A stretch of DNA of 9,781 nt from Porphyrobacter sp. (lineage in GTDB: Bacteria > Pseudomonadota > Alphaproteobacteria > Sphingomonadales > Sphingomonadaceae): positions 1 through 9,781 of the forward strand of contig JACIYY010000201.1 of the NCBI GenBank assembly GCA_014359685.1, in the 5' to 3' direction. The position numbers and the translations under genes were made by a program. The number at the start of each line of letters is the position of its first letter. The first letter of the stretch is position 1. Shown here piece by piece: positions 1 through 7,159 of the stretch. Below the pieces are notes generated by a model. The model was not told the origin of the DNA and did not search any database. It was given only the letters and a program-made list of their open reading frames with translations.

Positions 1-1
1 G

Positions 2-703
2 CAGCGCCTGCGCGGGGCCGACGGAACGGTCGATCCGCAGCGGCTGGCCCAGATGCGCGAGCGGCTGTGCCGTGCCGATGGTGCCCCGGATGGCGCCGGG
101 CGCGGCGCGGCGGCCGGCGGCGAGCCGGGCGGCCGGGCCTCCGCCGGCGAGCGCGGGCAAAGGGGCGGCGGAGCTGGCAGGGGCGGCGGCCCCGGTTTCA
201 TGGGGCGCGGTGGCGACGGGCGCGGGCGCTGGTCGGTCAACCTGACCTATAGCTACGAGATCGACAACACAGTTCTGGTCGCGCCGGGCGGGCCGCTGCT
301 CGACCTGCTCGACGGCGATGCGCTGGCGGGCGGGGGGCAGCCGCGCCACGCGGCGACGCTGCAGGGCGGGCTGTTCTATCGCGGCTATGGCGCGCGCTTC
401 AGCGGCGAGTATACCGGCGCCAGCCGGGTCGACGGCAGCGGCCTGCCGGGTAGCACCGATCTCGCCTTCGGCGATTTCGTCACCTTCGACATCCGCCTGT
501 TCGCCGATCTCAACCAGCGCGAGCGGCTGGTCGAGGCGGTGCCGCTGCTGGAGGGCGTGCGGGTGTCATTCAGCATCGACAACATCTTCGATGCGCGCCA
601 GCGGGTCACCGATGGATCGGGCGCGGTGCCATTGCGTTACCAGCCGTTCCTGGTCGATCCGGTCGGCCGGCTCGTGGAGATCGAGTTGCGCAAGCTGTTC
701 TGA
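2..703 (+). CDS. TonB-dependent receptor-like outer-membrane protein, C-terminal part (5' end outside window)
   Basis: The frame is open from base 2, so this is the last 233 residues of a longer protein; the ATG at 53 is internal. The final ~170 residues look like the end of a TonB-dependent receptor beta-barrel. Alternating polar/hydrophobic strands (WSVNLTYSYEI, GARFSGEYTGASRVDG, VTFDIRLFADL) lead to the typical closing segment SIDNIFDARQRVTD, then RYQPFLVDPVGRLVEIELRKLF's terminal strand ending in Phe, the usual C-terminal signal for BAM-mediated outer-membrane insertion. Before the barrel strands lies a Gly/Arg-rich stretch (92-229) preceded by two copies of an RLxxADGxxD motif. Receptors of this family take up siderophores, vitamins or carbohydrates across the outer membrane using TonB energy; the substrate cannot be told because the plug domain is not in view. 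The next gene starts 40 bp downstream on the same strand. Family assignment rests on the C-terminus alone and is my recognition of the Sphingomonadales type. Confidence 0.8.
   Translation, partial: QRLRGADGTVDPQRLAQMRERLCRADGAPDGAGRGAAAGGEPGGRASAGERGQRGGGAGRGGGPGFMGRGGDGRGRWSVNLTYSYEIDNTVLVAPGGPLLDLLDGDALAGGGQPRHAATLQGGLFYRGYGARFSGEYTGASRVDGSGLPGSTDLAFGDFVTFDIRLFADLNQRERLVEAVPLLEGVRVSFSIDNIFDARQRVTDGSGAVPLRYQPFLVDPVGRLVEIELRKLF
92..229 (+). other. Gly/Arg-rich low-complexity segment within the receptor-like protein
   Basis: This stretch encodes about 46 residues, of which 22 are Gly and 8 are Arg, with almost no hydrophobic residue apart from one Phe and one Met. It sits between a short RLxxADGxxD repeat and the last barrel strands, so it is probably a long flexible loop of the outer-membrane barrel. 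Its side of the membrane cannot be decided from the fragment. Confidence 0.7.
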
Positions 704-743
704 TCGGGTGGACCCGGCAGGCCGGCCGGTCCATTGGTGAGCC

Positions 744-1814
744 ATGCCGCCGCCCTCACCGCCGCCACCGCCGCCATCGCCCGATCCCTATCCGCTGGTC
801 GTGAAATCGCTGCTGACCGCAGCCCTGATCGTGGTGATCGTGCTGGCGGCGGCGCAGCTGATCGACCTGCTGGTGCTGGTGTTCGGCGCGGTGGTGGTCG
901 GGGTTCTGATCCGGGCGCTGGCCGATGCCGTGGAGCGGGTGACGCCCCTGTCCAGGCGCGCATCGTTCTACGCCGCGCTGTTGCTGATCGTGCTGGCGAT
1001 GGTGGCCTTCGGGTGGCTGCTGGGCGGGCAGGTCAGCCGCCAGTTCTCCGCTGTGGTGGATACCGTGCCGGCGGTATGGCGGCAGCTGAAGGCGTGGGTG
1101 GCGACCATGCCGGGCGGGCCGTGGATCCTCGCCTCGGCCGAAGGCTTCACGATCGGCAGCGAGCGGGTGTTCCCGGCGGTGCGCGAGGTGCTGGCTTCGG
1201 TCGCCACCGTCCTCACCGATCTGGTGGTGCTGCTGTTCGGCGCGGTGTTCATCGCCGCCGACCCGGCGCTTTATCGGCGCGGGATGGTGCTGCTGGTGCC
1301 GAAGGTCCACCGGCCGCTGGCCGATCAGGCGCTGCGCGACGCGGGCACCGCGCTGAAGCTGTGGATGATGGGGCAGCTGGTCTCCATGGCGGTGATCGGC
1401 CTGCTGACCGGCCTCGGCCTGTGGCTGGTGGGTGCGCCGGCGCCCTTGGCGCTGGGCGTGATCATGGGCGTGGCGGAGATTATTCCGTGGCTTGGGCCGT
1501 GGCTGGGGGGCGTCCCGGTGGTCATCATGGCGCTTGGCGACGGGCCGGAAACGGCCTTGTGGGCGGTCTTGGTGGTGGTCGCGGTCCAGCAGGCGGAAGG
1601 CGCCATCGTCACGCCGCTGGTGCAGAAGCGGGCGGTGCTGCTGCCACCGGCGGTCACAGTGTTCGGCGTGATCGCCGGCGGGTTGCTGTTCGGGCCGGCG
1701 GGGCTGCTGTTCGCCGCGCCGCTGCTGGTGGTGGCGTTCGTGCTGATCAAGCGGCTCTATGTCGAAGGGGCGCTCGACACGCCGACCGACATCCCCGGCC
1801 GCGACGACCGCTGA
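744..1814 (+). CDS. AI-2E family transporter / PerM-like integral membrane protein
   Basis: A 356-residue polytopic membrane protein of the AI-2E transporter (PerM/TqsA-like, UPF0118) family. Hydrophobic helices lie at about residues 22-57 (two), 73-93, 155-175, 210-232, 236-270 (a pair around the motif) and 275-345. The family's diagnostic core is present: IIPWLGPWLGGVP (residues 246-258), matching the conserved I-P-x-x-G-P, and EGAIVTPLVQKRAVLLPP starting at residue 285. The segment between the third helix and residue 150 is the usual soluble region. Members include autoinducer-2 exporters and Na+(Li+)/H+ antiporters, so the true substrate is unknown. The start at 744 is preceded by only a weak GGTGAG ribosome site. 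The N-terminus is unusually proline-rich (PPPSPPPPPPSPDPYP, residues 2-17). It lies 40 bp after the receptor fragment and 61 bp before uvrC, all on one strand, but nothing ties it functionally to either. Confidence 0.9.
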   Translation: MPPPSPPPPPPSPDPYPLVVKSLLTAALIVVIVLAAAQLIDLLVLVFGAVVVGVLIRALADAVERVTPLSRRASFYAALLLIVLAMVAFGWLLGGQVSRQFSAVVDTVPAVWRQLKAWVATMPGGPWILASAEGFTIGSERVFPAVREVLASVATVLTDLVVLLFGAVFIAADPALYRRGMVLLVPKVHRPLADQALRDAGTALKLWMMGQLVSMAVIGLLTGLGLWLVGAPAPLALGVIMGVAEIIPWLGPWLGGVPVVIMALGDGPETALWAVLVVVAVQQAEGAIVTPLVQKRAVLLPPAVTVFGVIAGGLLFGPAGLLFAAPLLVVAFVLIKRLYVEGALDTPTDIPGRDDR

Positions 1815-1857
1815 CCTGCGCGCGCCGGCCGGGGCGCTTCTCATCCCCGCGCGGGCC

Positions 1858-1876
1858 CCCTATCTTCGCCCTCCCA
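1858..1876 (+). promoter_or_regulatory. Possible -10 element for a leaderless uvrC transcript
   Basis: No Shine-Dalgarno sequence is visible before the uvrC ATG at 1876; the bases upstream are pyrimidine-rich. A TATCTT hexamer at 1861-1866 resembles a -10 box and lies 9 nt before the ATG, which would place the transcript start at or next to the start codon. No convincing -35 is seen about 17 nt upstream (the region reads TTCTCA). Weak, by inspection only. Confidence 0.22.
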
Positions 1877-3828
1877 TGCCCTCTTCGCCCCGCACGCCTG
1901 CCGGAACCCCGCCGCACCCTGCGGGCGCCAACCGCTTCCTGGAGGAGCGCGCGACCTACACGGTGCGCGGCTCCGCCCAGCCCGACCTGGAGACCGGGGT
2001 AGCCGCGATCCGCGAGGTGGTCCGCACGCTGCGGCCCAAGCCGGGCGTCTATCGGATGACCGATGCGCGCGGCGATGTGCTATATGTCGGCAAGGCCCGC
2101 AGCCTGAAGGCGCGGGTGGCGAACTACCTCCAGGTCGGGGCGCTGCCGGGACGCTTGCAGCGGATGGTCAGCCAGACGCGCGGGATGGAGATCATCACCA
2201 CCAATAGCGAGGCCGAGGCGCTGCTGCTCGAAGCGCAGCTGATCAAGCGCTTTCGCCCACCCTACAACGTGCTGCTGCGCGACGACAAAAGCTTCCCCTT
2301 CATCCTGGTGCGCGGCGGCCACGATTTCCCCCGGATCATGAAGCATCGCGGGGCGAGAAAGGCGCCGGGCGACTATTACGGCCCCTTCGCCAGCGCGGGT
2401 AGCGTCAACACCACGGTCAACGCCTTGCAGAAGCTGTTCCTGCTGCGCAGCTGCACCGACAGCTTCTTCGCCCGGCGCGACCGGCCCTGCCTGCTCTACC
2501 AGATCAAGCGCTGTTCGGCCCCGTGCGTGGGGCGGATCGATGCCGCCGGCTATGCCGAGCTGGTGCAGGAGGCGAGGGATTTCCTCGGCGGCCGATCGGG
2601 CGCGGTGCAGCGCAAGATCGAGGCGCAGATGGCCGAGGCGGCCGAGGCGCTCGATTTCGAGCGGGCGGCGCTGCTGCGCGACCGGCTGCGCGCGGCGACC
2701 TTCATCCAGGGCAGCCAGGCGATCAATGCCGAAGGCATTCGTGAGGCCGACATCTTCGCGCTCGCCGCCCGCAACGGGCAGATCGGCATCCAGGGCTTCT
2801 TCATCCGTGGTGGGCAGAATTGGGGCCACCGCGCCTTCTTCCCCAGCCACACCGCAGAGGTGAGCGAGGACGAGGTGCTGAGCCGGGTGCTCGCCCAATT
2901 CTACGAGGAGGTGCCGCCGCCGCGCACCATCCTGATCGATCGCGACCTGTCCGATCGGGCGCTGCTGGAAGAGGCGTTCGGCGCGCTGGCGGGAAAGCGG
3001 GTGGAGATCGGGGTGCCGCAGCGGGGCGAGCGCCGCCGGCTGATCGAACAGGCCCGCCGCAACGCGGCCGAGGCACTCGACCGCAGGCTGGCGGAGAGCG
3101 GCACGCAGGCCCGGCTGCTGCGCGAGCTGGCCGAGTTCCTCGAGCTGGCGGAGGAGCCGAAGCGGATCGAGGTCTATGACAACAGCCATATCCAGGGCGC
3201 GAGGGCCGTCGGCGCGATGATCGTGGCCGGTCCGGACGGCTTCATCAAGAACCAGTATCGCAAGTTCACCATCCGCAGCGCGCAGACCGACGACGATTTC
3301 GCCATGATGCGCGAGGTGATCGGCCGCCGCTTCGCCCGCGCGCAGGAGGAGGATCCCGAGCGCGAGAGCGGTCTGTGGCCCGACCTGCTTTTGATCGACG
3401 GGGGCAAGGGGCAGATGTCGGCGGTGCGCGATGCGCTGGAGGAACTGGGCATCGAGGACGTGCCGCTGATCGCCATTGCCAAGGGGCCGCAGCACGGGCG
3501 CGAGGGGCGCGAAGTGTTCCACTTCCCCGACGGGCGCGAGAAGATGCTGCCGGTCAACGCGCCGCTGCTGTTCTACCTCCAGCGCCTGCGCGACGAGGTC
3601 CACCGTTTCGCCATCGGCGCGCACCGCGCCAAGCGCAGCCGCGCGATCAGCGCCAGCCCTCTCGACGAGATCCCCGGCATCGGCCCGGCGCGCAAGCGCG
3701 CGCTGCTGCTGCATTTCGGCACCGCCGGCAAGGTGCGGGCGGCGGCGCTGGAGGATCTGAAACGCGCGCCCGGGGTCAGCCAGGGCGTGGCCCAGGCGGT
3801 GTACGACTTCTACCACCCGAGCGGGTAG
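1876..3828 (+). CDS. uvrC: UvrABC system protein C (excinuclease subunit C)
   Basis: 650 residues from the ATG at 1876; E. coli UvrC has 610. In nucleotide excision repair, UvrC joins UvrB on damaged DNA and makes the 3' and then the 5' incision. The domains occur in order. The GIY-YIG nuclease (about 55-135; PGVYRM at 56-61 and LYVGKAR at 69-75) makes the 3' cut. A four-Cys cluster follows (C193, C205, C213, C217). The UVR motif (about 244-278) contacts UvrB. The RNase H-like nuclease makes the 5' cut, with D435 in VYDNSHIQG, D472-D474, D508 in LLIDGGKGQ and H576 in EVHRFAIGAHR. Tandem helix-hairpin-helix motifs (about 596-650, IPGIGPARKRALLLHFG) bind DNA. The reading frame stays open back to 1759, but that would overlap the previous gene and encode Arg/Pro-rich filler. 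The N-terminus is still about 38 residues longer than in E. coli, so GTG at 1963 is an alternative start. It converges with tesB, 19 bp away. Confidence 0.97.
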   Translation: MPSSPRTPAGTPPHPAGANRFLEERATYTVRGSAQPDLETGVAAIREVVRTLRPKPGVYRMTDARGDVLYVGKARSLKARVANYLQVGALPGRLQRMVSQTRGMEIITTNSEAEALLLEAQLIKRFRPPYNVLLRDDKSFPFILVRGGHDFPRIMKHRGARKAPGDYYGPFASAGSVNTTVNALQKLFLLRSCTDSFFARRDRPCLLYQIKRCSAPCVGRIDAAGYAELVQEARDFLGGRSGAVQRKIEAQMAEAAEALDFERAALLRDRLRAATFIQGSQAINAEGIREADIFALAARNGQIGIQGFFIRGGQNWGHRAFFPSHTAEVSEDEVLSRVLAQFYEEVPPPRTILIDRDLSDRALLEEAFGALAGKRVEIGVPQRGERRRLIEQARRNAAEALDRRLAESGTQARLLRELAEFLELAEEPKRIEVYDNSHIQGARAVGAMIVAGPDGFIKNQYRKFTIRSAQTDDDFAMMREVIGRRFARAQEEDPERESGLWPDLLLIDGGKGQMSAVRDALEELGIEDVPLIAIAKGPQHGREGREVFHFPDGREKMLPVNAPLLFYLQRLRDEVHRFAIGAHRAKRSRAISASPLDEIPGIGPARKRALLLHFGTAGKVRAAALEDLKRAPGVSQGVAQAVYDFYHPSG

Positions 3829-3847
3829 CACCGCCGGCCGCCATCGC

Positions 3848-4810
3848 TCAGTCGCGGGTGACCGGCCGAACCATCCCTTCTTGCGCCACGCTGGCGATCA
3901 GCCGGCCGTCGCGGGTGAAGATCTGCCCCCGGGCATATCCGCGCGCGAGGCCCGACCACGGGCTCTCCATGACGTAGAGCAGCCAGTCATCGGCACGGAA
4001 ATGGCCGTGGAACCAGACCGCGTGGTCGAGGCTGGCCGCCTTGGCATCGCCGCGCCGCATGCTCAGCCCGTGCGGCTGCAAGGCGGTGGACAGCAGCTGG
4101 ACGTCGCTGGCGAAGGCCAGCACCGCGCGATGGACCGGCTCATCGTCGGGCAGCGCCGCGACGGTGCGAAACCACACATGCGACAGCGGCGTGCGCTTCT
4201 GCGGATCGAGCCAGTCGCGCGGTTCGACCGATCGCACGTCGATATGATGCGGACCCAGCAAGGCACGGCGCGTGGGGCTGTCGGGCAGCGTGGCCGCAAG
4301 GGCGCGGGTTGCGACCCGGTCGGCAACCAGTTCTTCGGGCGGCGGCACGTCGGGCATCGTCGAATGCTGGTGCGACAGCCCCTGCTGCTCGGACTGGAAC
4401 GAGGTGCTGAGGATGAGGATCGCCTCCCCGCGCTGGCTGGCGACGACCCGGCGATTGGAGAAGCTGCGCCCGTCGAAATCGCGCTTGACCCTGAACTCGA
4501 TCGGCAGGTCGGACGACCCGCTGCGAAGGAAATAGGCGTGCAGCGAATGGGCGTGGCGTTCGGGCGGGACCGTGCGCCGGGCCGCGCCCAGCGCCTGTGC
4601 GATCGCCTGGCCGCCATAGACGCCGCCGCCCCAGTCGAGCTGGCGCCGGCCGATGAAGCGGTCGCCACCGCGCGGCTCCAGGTCGAGGAGCAGGGTCAGC
4701 TCGGCCACCAGCTGTTCGGGTGTCGGCTCTGCGGTACGGGCGCTCGCCATCGCATCGGCCATGCGCGGCCCCGCGCGCGCAGTCAATCGCCGGACAGGCG
4801 CTGCGATCAA
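3848..4810 (-). CDS. tesB: Acyl-CoA thioesterase II
   Basis: A TesB-type double-hotdog thioesterase that hydrolyses acyl-CoA to free fatty acid and CoA in the cytoplasm. From the TTG at 4810 it is 320 residues. The N-terminal hotdog holds LLLDLEP, GGVYGGQAIAQAL and HSLHAYFLRSG; the C-terminal hotdog holds SLDHAVWFHGHFRADDWLLY, ARGQIFTRDGRLIASVAQEG. D262 (SLDH) and Q310 (VAQEG) correspond to catalytic Asp and Gln known in E. coli TesB. The start is uncertain. TTG at 4810 is the only candidate with a good ribosome site (AAGGA, 6 nt spacing), yet it adds an Arg-rich leader; the ATGs at 4762 and 4750 give 304 or 300 residues, closer to the family's N-terminus, but lack a ribosome site. The gene follows hppA in the same direction after 76 bp containing a GC-rich hairpin, and ends 19 bp from the uvrC stop, tail to tail. 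Confidence 0.94.
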   Translation of the reverse strand: MIAAPVRRLTARAGPRMADAMASARTAEPTPEQLVAELTLLLDLEPRGGDRFIGRRQLDWGGGVYGGQAIAQALGAARRTVPPERHAHSLHAYFLRSGSSDLPIEFRVKRDFDGRSFSNRRVVASQRGEAILILSTSFQSEQQGLSHQHSTMPDVPPPEELVADRVATRALAATLPDSPTRRALLGPHHIDVRSVEPRDWLDPQKRTPLSHVWFRTVAALPDDEPVHRAVLAFASDVQLLSTALQPHGLSMRRGDAKAASLDHAVWFHGHFRADDWLLYVMESPWSGLARGYARGQIFTRDGRLIASVAQEGMVRPVTRD

Positions 4811-4823
4811 AACTGTTCCTTCC
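4811..4823 (-). promoter_or_regulatory. Ribosome binding site for a TTG start of tesB
   Basis: On the minus strand the sequence reads CGGAAGGAACAGTT immediately before TTG at 4810. AAGGA is a good match to the anti-Shine-Dalgarno complement, with 6 nt spacing, in a locally less GC-rich patch. It is the main reason to prefer TTG over the downstream ATG codons at 4762 and 4750, which have no comparable site. Confidence 0.4.
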
Positions 4824-4843
4824 GGGACACAAAATGGTGCGCC

Positions 4844-4875
4844 CCGGCCTCCTGCCGCCGCCCGCCGGCGGCCGG
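4844..4875 (-). terminator. GC-rich hairpin between hppA and tesB, possible terminator or attenuator
   Basis: Two mutually exclusive stems can form in the gap after the hppA stop: CCGGCC (4844-4849) with GGCCGG (4870-4875), or GCCGCC (4854-4859) with GGCGGC (4867-4872) around a 7-nt loop. Read on the minus strand, no T tract follows directly; the nearest run (ATTTTG) is about 10 nt beyond the outer stem. It could terminate or reduce transcription from hppA into tesB, or be only a by-product of high GC. Confidence 0.3.
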
Positions 4876-4886
4876 TACCCTGATCG

Positions 4887-7037
4887 TCACCCGCCCGCGA
4901 GCGCCGCCAGCAGCAGGAGCGCGACGATATTGGTGATCTTGATCATCGGGTTGACCGCCGGGCCGGCGGTATCCTTGTAGGGATCGCCGACCGTGTCGCC
5001 GGTGACAGCGGCCTTGTGCGCCTCGGACCCCTTGCCGCCGTGATGGCCGTCCTCGATATACTTCTTGGCATTGTCCCACGCGCCGCCGCCGCTGGTCATC
5101 GACAGCGCAACGAACAGCCCGCTGACGATCACGCCGAGCAGCAGCGCGCCCAGCGCGGCGAAGCCGTTGTGCTGGCCGGCGATGGCGGTGATGGCGAAGT
5201 AGACCACGATCGGCGCCAGCACCGGCAGCAGGCTAGGCACGATCATCTCCCTGATCGCGGCCTTGGTGACCAGATCGACGGTGCGGGCATAGTCCGGGCG
5301 GCTGGTGCCGGCCATGATGCCGGGATTGGTGCGGAACTGGTCGCGCACATCCTTGACCACGTCGCCCGCCGCGCGGCCCACCGCGGTCATGCCCATCGCG
5401 CCGAACAGATAGGGCAGCAGCGCGCCCAGCAGCAGGCCGACGATGACGTAGGGGTTCTCCAGGCTGAAATCGACATCGACCAGCGGGAAGAACTCGGCAA
5501 GGTCGGTGGTGTAGGCCCCGAACAGCACCAGCGCCGCCAGCCCGGCCGATCCGATCGCATAGCCCTTGGTCACCGCCTTGGTGGTGTTGCCGACCGCGTC
5601 GAGCGCATCGGTCCGCCCGCGCACCTCGGCGTCGAGGCCGGCCATCTCGGCGATGCCGCCGGCATTGTCGGTCACCGGGCCATAGGCGTCGAGCGCCATC
5701 ACCATCCCCGCCAGCGCCAGCATCGCGGTCGCCGCATAGGCGATGCCGATGATCCCCGCGAGCTGGTAGGCGACCACGATCCCGCTGACGATCACCAGCG
5801 TCGGCAGGGCCGTCGCCTCCAGGCTGACGGCGAGGCCCTGGATCACGTTGGTGCCGTGCCCGGTTTCACTCGCCCGCGCGATCGAGCGGACCGGGCGGAA
5901 GCTGGTCGAGGTGTAATATTCGGTGATCCAGATTATGAGGCCGGTGACCACGAGGCCGACCATCGCGCAGGCGAACAGATCCCAGCCGGTGAAGGGCGGC
6001 AGTTGCGATGACGTCCCTTCCTCCGACAGCGGGCCGGTCGGGTCGAGGTTCTGCACCTCCCCCAGCACCATCAGGTTCATGTCGCCGAAGGTCGCCCACA
6101 TCGCCAGCCAGATCGCCGGGACCGAGAGGACCGCCGTAACCAGGAAGCCCTTGTACATCGCCCCCATGATGTTGGTGCCGCCCCCCAGGCGGACGAAATA
6201 GGTGCCGATGATGCTGGTGACGATGCACACCCCGCCGATCAGCAGCGGCAGCGCCATCAGCGGCAGCAGCCGGTCGCCGAGCCCGGTCAGCAGCAGCGCG
6301 GTCAGCACCATGGTCGCGCCGACGGTGACGACATAGGTTTCGAACAGGTCGGCGGCCATCCCGGCGCAATCGCCGACATTGTCGCCCACATTGTCGGCGA
6401 TCACTGCCGGGTTGCGCGGGTCGTCCTCCGGAATGCCGGCCTCGACCTTGCCGACGAGGTCTGCGCCGACATCGGCCGCCTTGGTGAAGATGCCGCCGCC
6501 AAGGCGGGCGAAGATCGAGATCAGCGAGGCGCCGAACGCCAGCGACACCAGCGCGTCGATGACAGTGCGGCTGGCCGGTTCGAGGCCGAACACGCCGACC
6601 AGCACGTAAAAGAACACCGCGATCGCCAGCAGCGCCAGCCCGGCGACCAGCATCCCGGTGATCGCCCCGGCGCGGAACGCCAGCGTCAGCCCCTGCTGCA
6701 ATCCGCTCTGCGCCGCCGCCGCGGTCCGCAGATTGGAGCGGACCGAGATGTTCATGCCGACAAAGCCGGCCGCGCCGGACAGGATCGCGCCAATCAGAAA
6801 TCCGATCGCGCTGACCGTGCCGAGGAAGATCGCCACCAGCACCGTCACGACCAGCCCGACCGCGCCGATGGTGAGGTATTGGCGCCGCAGATAGGCGACC
6901 GCGCCTTCCTGGATCGCGCCGGCGATCTCGCGCATCCTGTCGCTGCCGGTGGGTGCCCGCAGCACCTGCCGGCCAGTGACCAGGCCATAGCCGATGGCCA
7001 CAAATCCCAGCAGGATCGATATCAGAACCAGGTCCAT
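4887..7037 (-). CDS. hppA: K+-independent H+-translocating membrane pyrophosphatase
   Basis: A 716-residue membrane-bound pyrophosphatase (family of 16-helix proteins) that couples PPi hydrolysis to proton pumping across the inner membrane. The full length is visible, from the N-terminal helix [20 protein letters not shown] through [12 protein letters not shown] to the C-terminal [20 protein letters not shown]. The substrate-binding signature [11 protein letters not shown] starts at residue 189, followed by [20 protein letters not shown] (204-223), whose Asp residues bind Mg-PPi. The cation-type motif reads GNTTKAVT (483-490): Lys487 sits where K+-dependent enzymes have Ala and substitutes for the K+ ion, so a K+-independent proton pump is predicted. 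The ATG at 7037 is preceded by a purine-rich ribosome site (GAGG, 7 nt spacing). It lies 122 bp downstream of thiL and 76 bp upstream of tesB, all on the minus strand. It would recycle PPi from biosynthesis into proton-motive force. Confidence 0.97.
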   Translation of the reverse strand: MDLVLISILLGFVAIGYGLVTGRQVLRAPTGSDRMREIAGAIQEGAVAYLRRQYLTIGAVGLVVTVLVAIFLGTVSAIGFLIGAILSGAAGFVGMNISVRSNLRTAAAAQSGLQQGLTLAFRAGAITGMLVAGLALLAIAVFFYVLVGVFGLEPASRTVIDALVSLAFGASLISIFARLGGGIFTKAADVGADLVGKVEAGIPEDDPRNPAVIADNVGDNVGDCAGMAADLFETYVVTVGATMVLTALLLTGLGDRLLPLMALPLLIGGVCIVTSIIGTYFVRLGGGTNIMGAMYKGFLVTAVLSVPAIWLAMWATFGDMNLMVLGEVQNLDPTGPLSEEGTSSQLPPFTGWDLFACAMVGLVVTGLIIWITEYYTSTSFRPVRSIARASETGHGTNVIQGLAVSLEATALPTLVIVSGIVVAYQLAGIIGIAYAATAMLALAGMVMALDAYGPVTDNAGGIAEMAGLDAEVRGRTDALDAVGNTTKAVTKGYAIGSAGLAALVLFGAYTTDLAEFFPLVDVDFSLENPYVIVGLLLGALLPYLFGAMGMTAVGRAAGDVVKDVRDQFRTNPGIMAGTSRPDYARTVDLVTKAAIREMIVPSLLPVLAPIVVYFAITAIAGQHNGFAALGALLLGVIVSGLFVALSMTSGGGAWDNAKKYIEDGHHGGKGSEAHKAAVTGDTVGDPYKDTAGPAVNPMIKITNIVALLLLAALAGG

Positions 7038-7100
7038 GACGACCCCTCTCCCTCTCCCTGCGCATCCCGGACTTGGCGCCGGGTCTGCGGAACGGAGAGC

Positions 7101-7130
7101 AGGCTAGGCCCGGTGCGCGCGCCGATGCAA
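7101..7130 (-). promoter_or_regulatory. Candidate hppA promoter
   Basis: In the 122-bp gap between thiL and hppA, the minus strand carries TTGCAT (7130-7125) and CCTAGCCT around 7108-7101, separated by 18 nt. This loosely resembles the alphaproteobacterial housekeeping pattern TTGAC / GCTANA, with about half of the consensus positions matched. The gap length suggests hppA has its own promoter, but the boxes are weak and chosen by eye. Confidence 0.22.
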
Positions 7131-7159
7131 GCGAAAAGGCGTTCGCGCGGGGTGCGGGG

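Noticed and set aside
756..1844. Minus-strand open frame of 362 codons opposite the PerM-like gene
   Set aside because: The translation is His/Arg/Gln-rich, typical of antisense reading of hydrophobic codons, with no family resemblance.
734..2002. GTG-initiated 422-codon frame overlapping the PerM-like gene
   Set aside because: It is a +1 shadow rich in Gly/Ala/Arg with no membrane or other domain pattern.
2080..3831. Long minus-strand open frame (583 codons) opposite uvrC
   Set aside because: It is the antisense shadow of a well-conserved gene in GC-rich DNA; its translation has no recognisable domain and uvrC explains the region fully.
3805..3860. Short inverted repeats around the uvrC/tesB convergent junction as a bidirectional terminator
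   Set aside because: Only 4-5 bp stems overlapping the uvrC stop and a CCGGCC palindrome repeated by chance in GC-rich DNA; no T tract.
3881..4936. Plus-strand open frame of 351 codons opposite tesB
   Set aside because: The translation is compositionally biased and unrecognisable, whereas the opposite strand encodes a complete TesB.
5016..7065. Long open frames on the plus strand and in the second minus frame across hppA
   Set aside because: They are Arg/His/Asp-rich shadows of hppA, which has continuous conserved motifs over its whole length.
7125..7150. Small inverted repeat GCGAA/TTCGC downstream of thiL as a terminator
   Set aside because: The stem is only 5 bp and has no proper T tract after it, so it is not distinguishable from chance.
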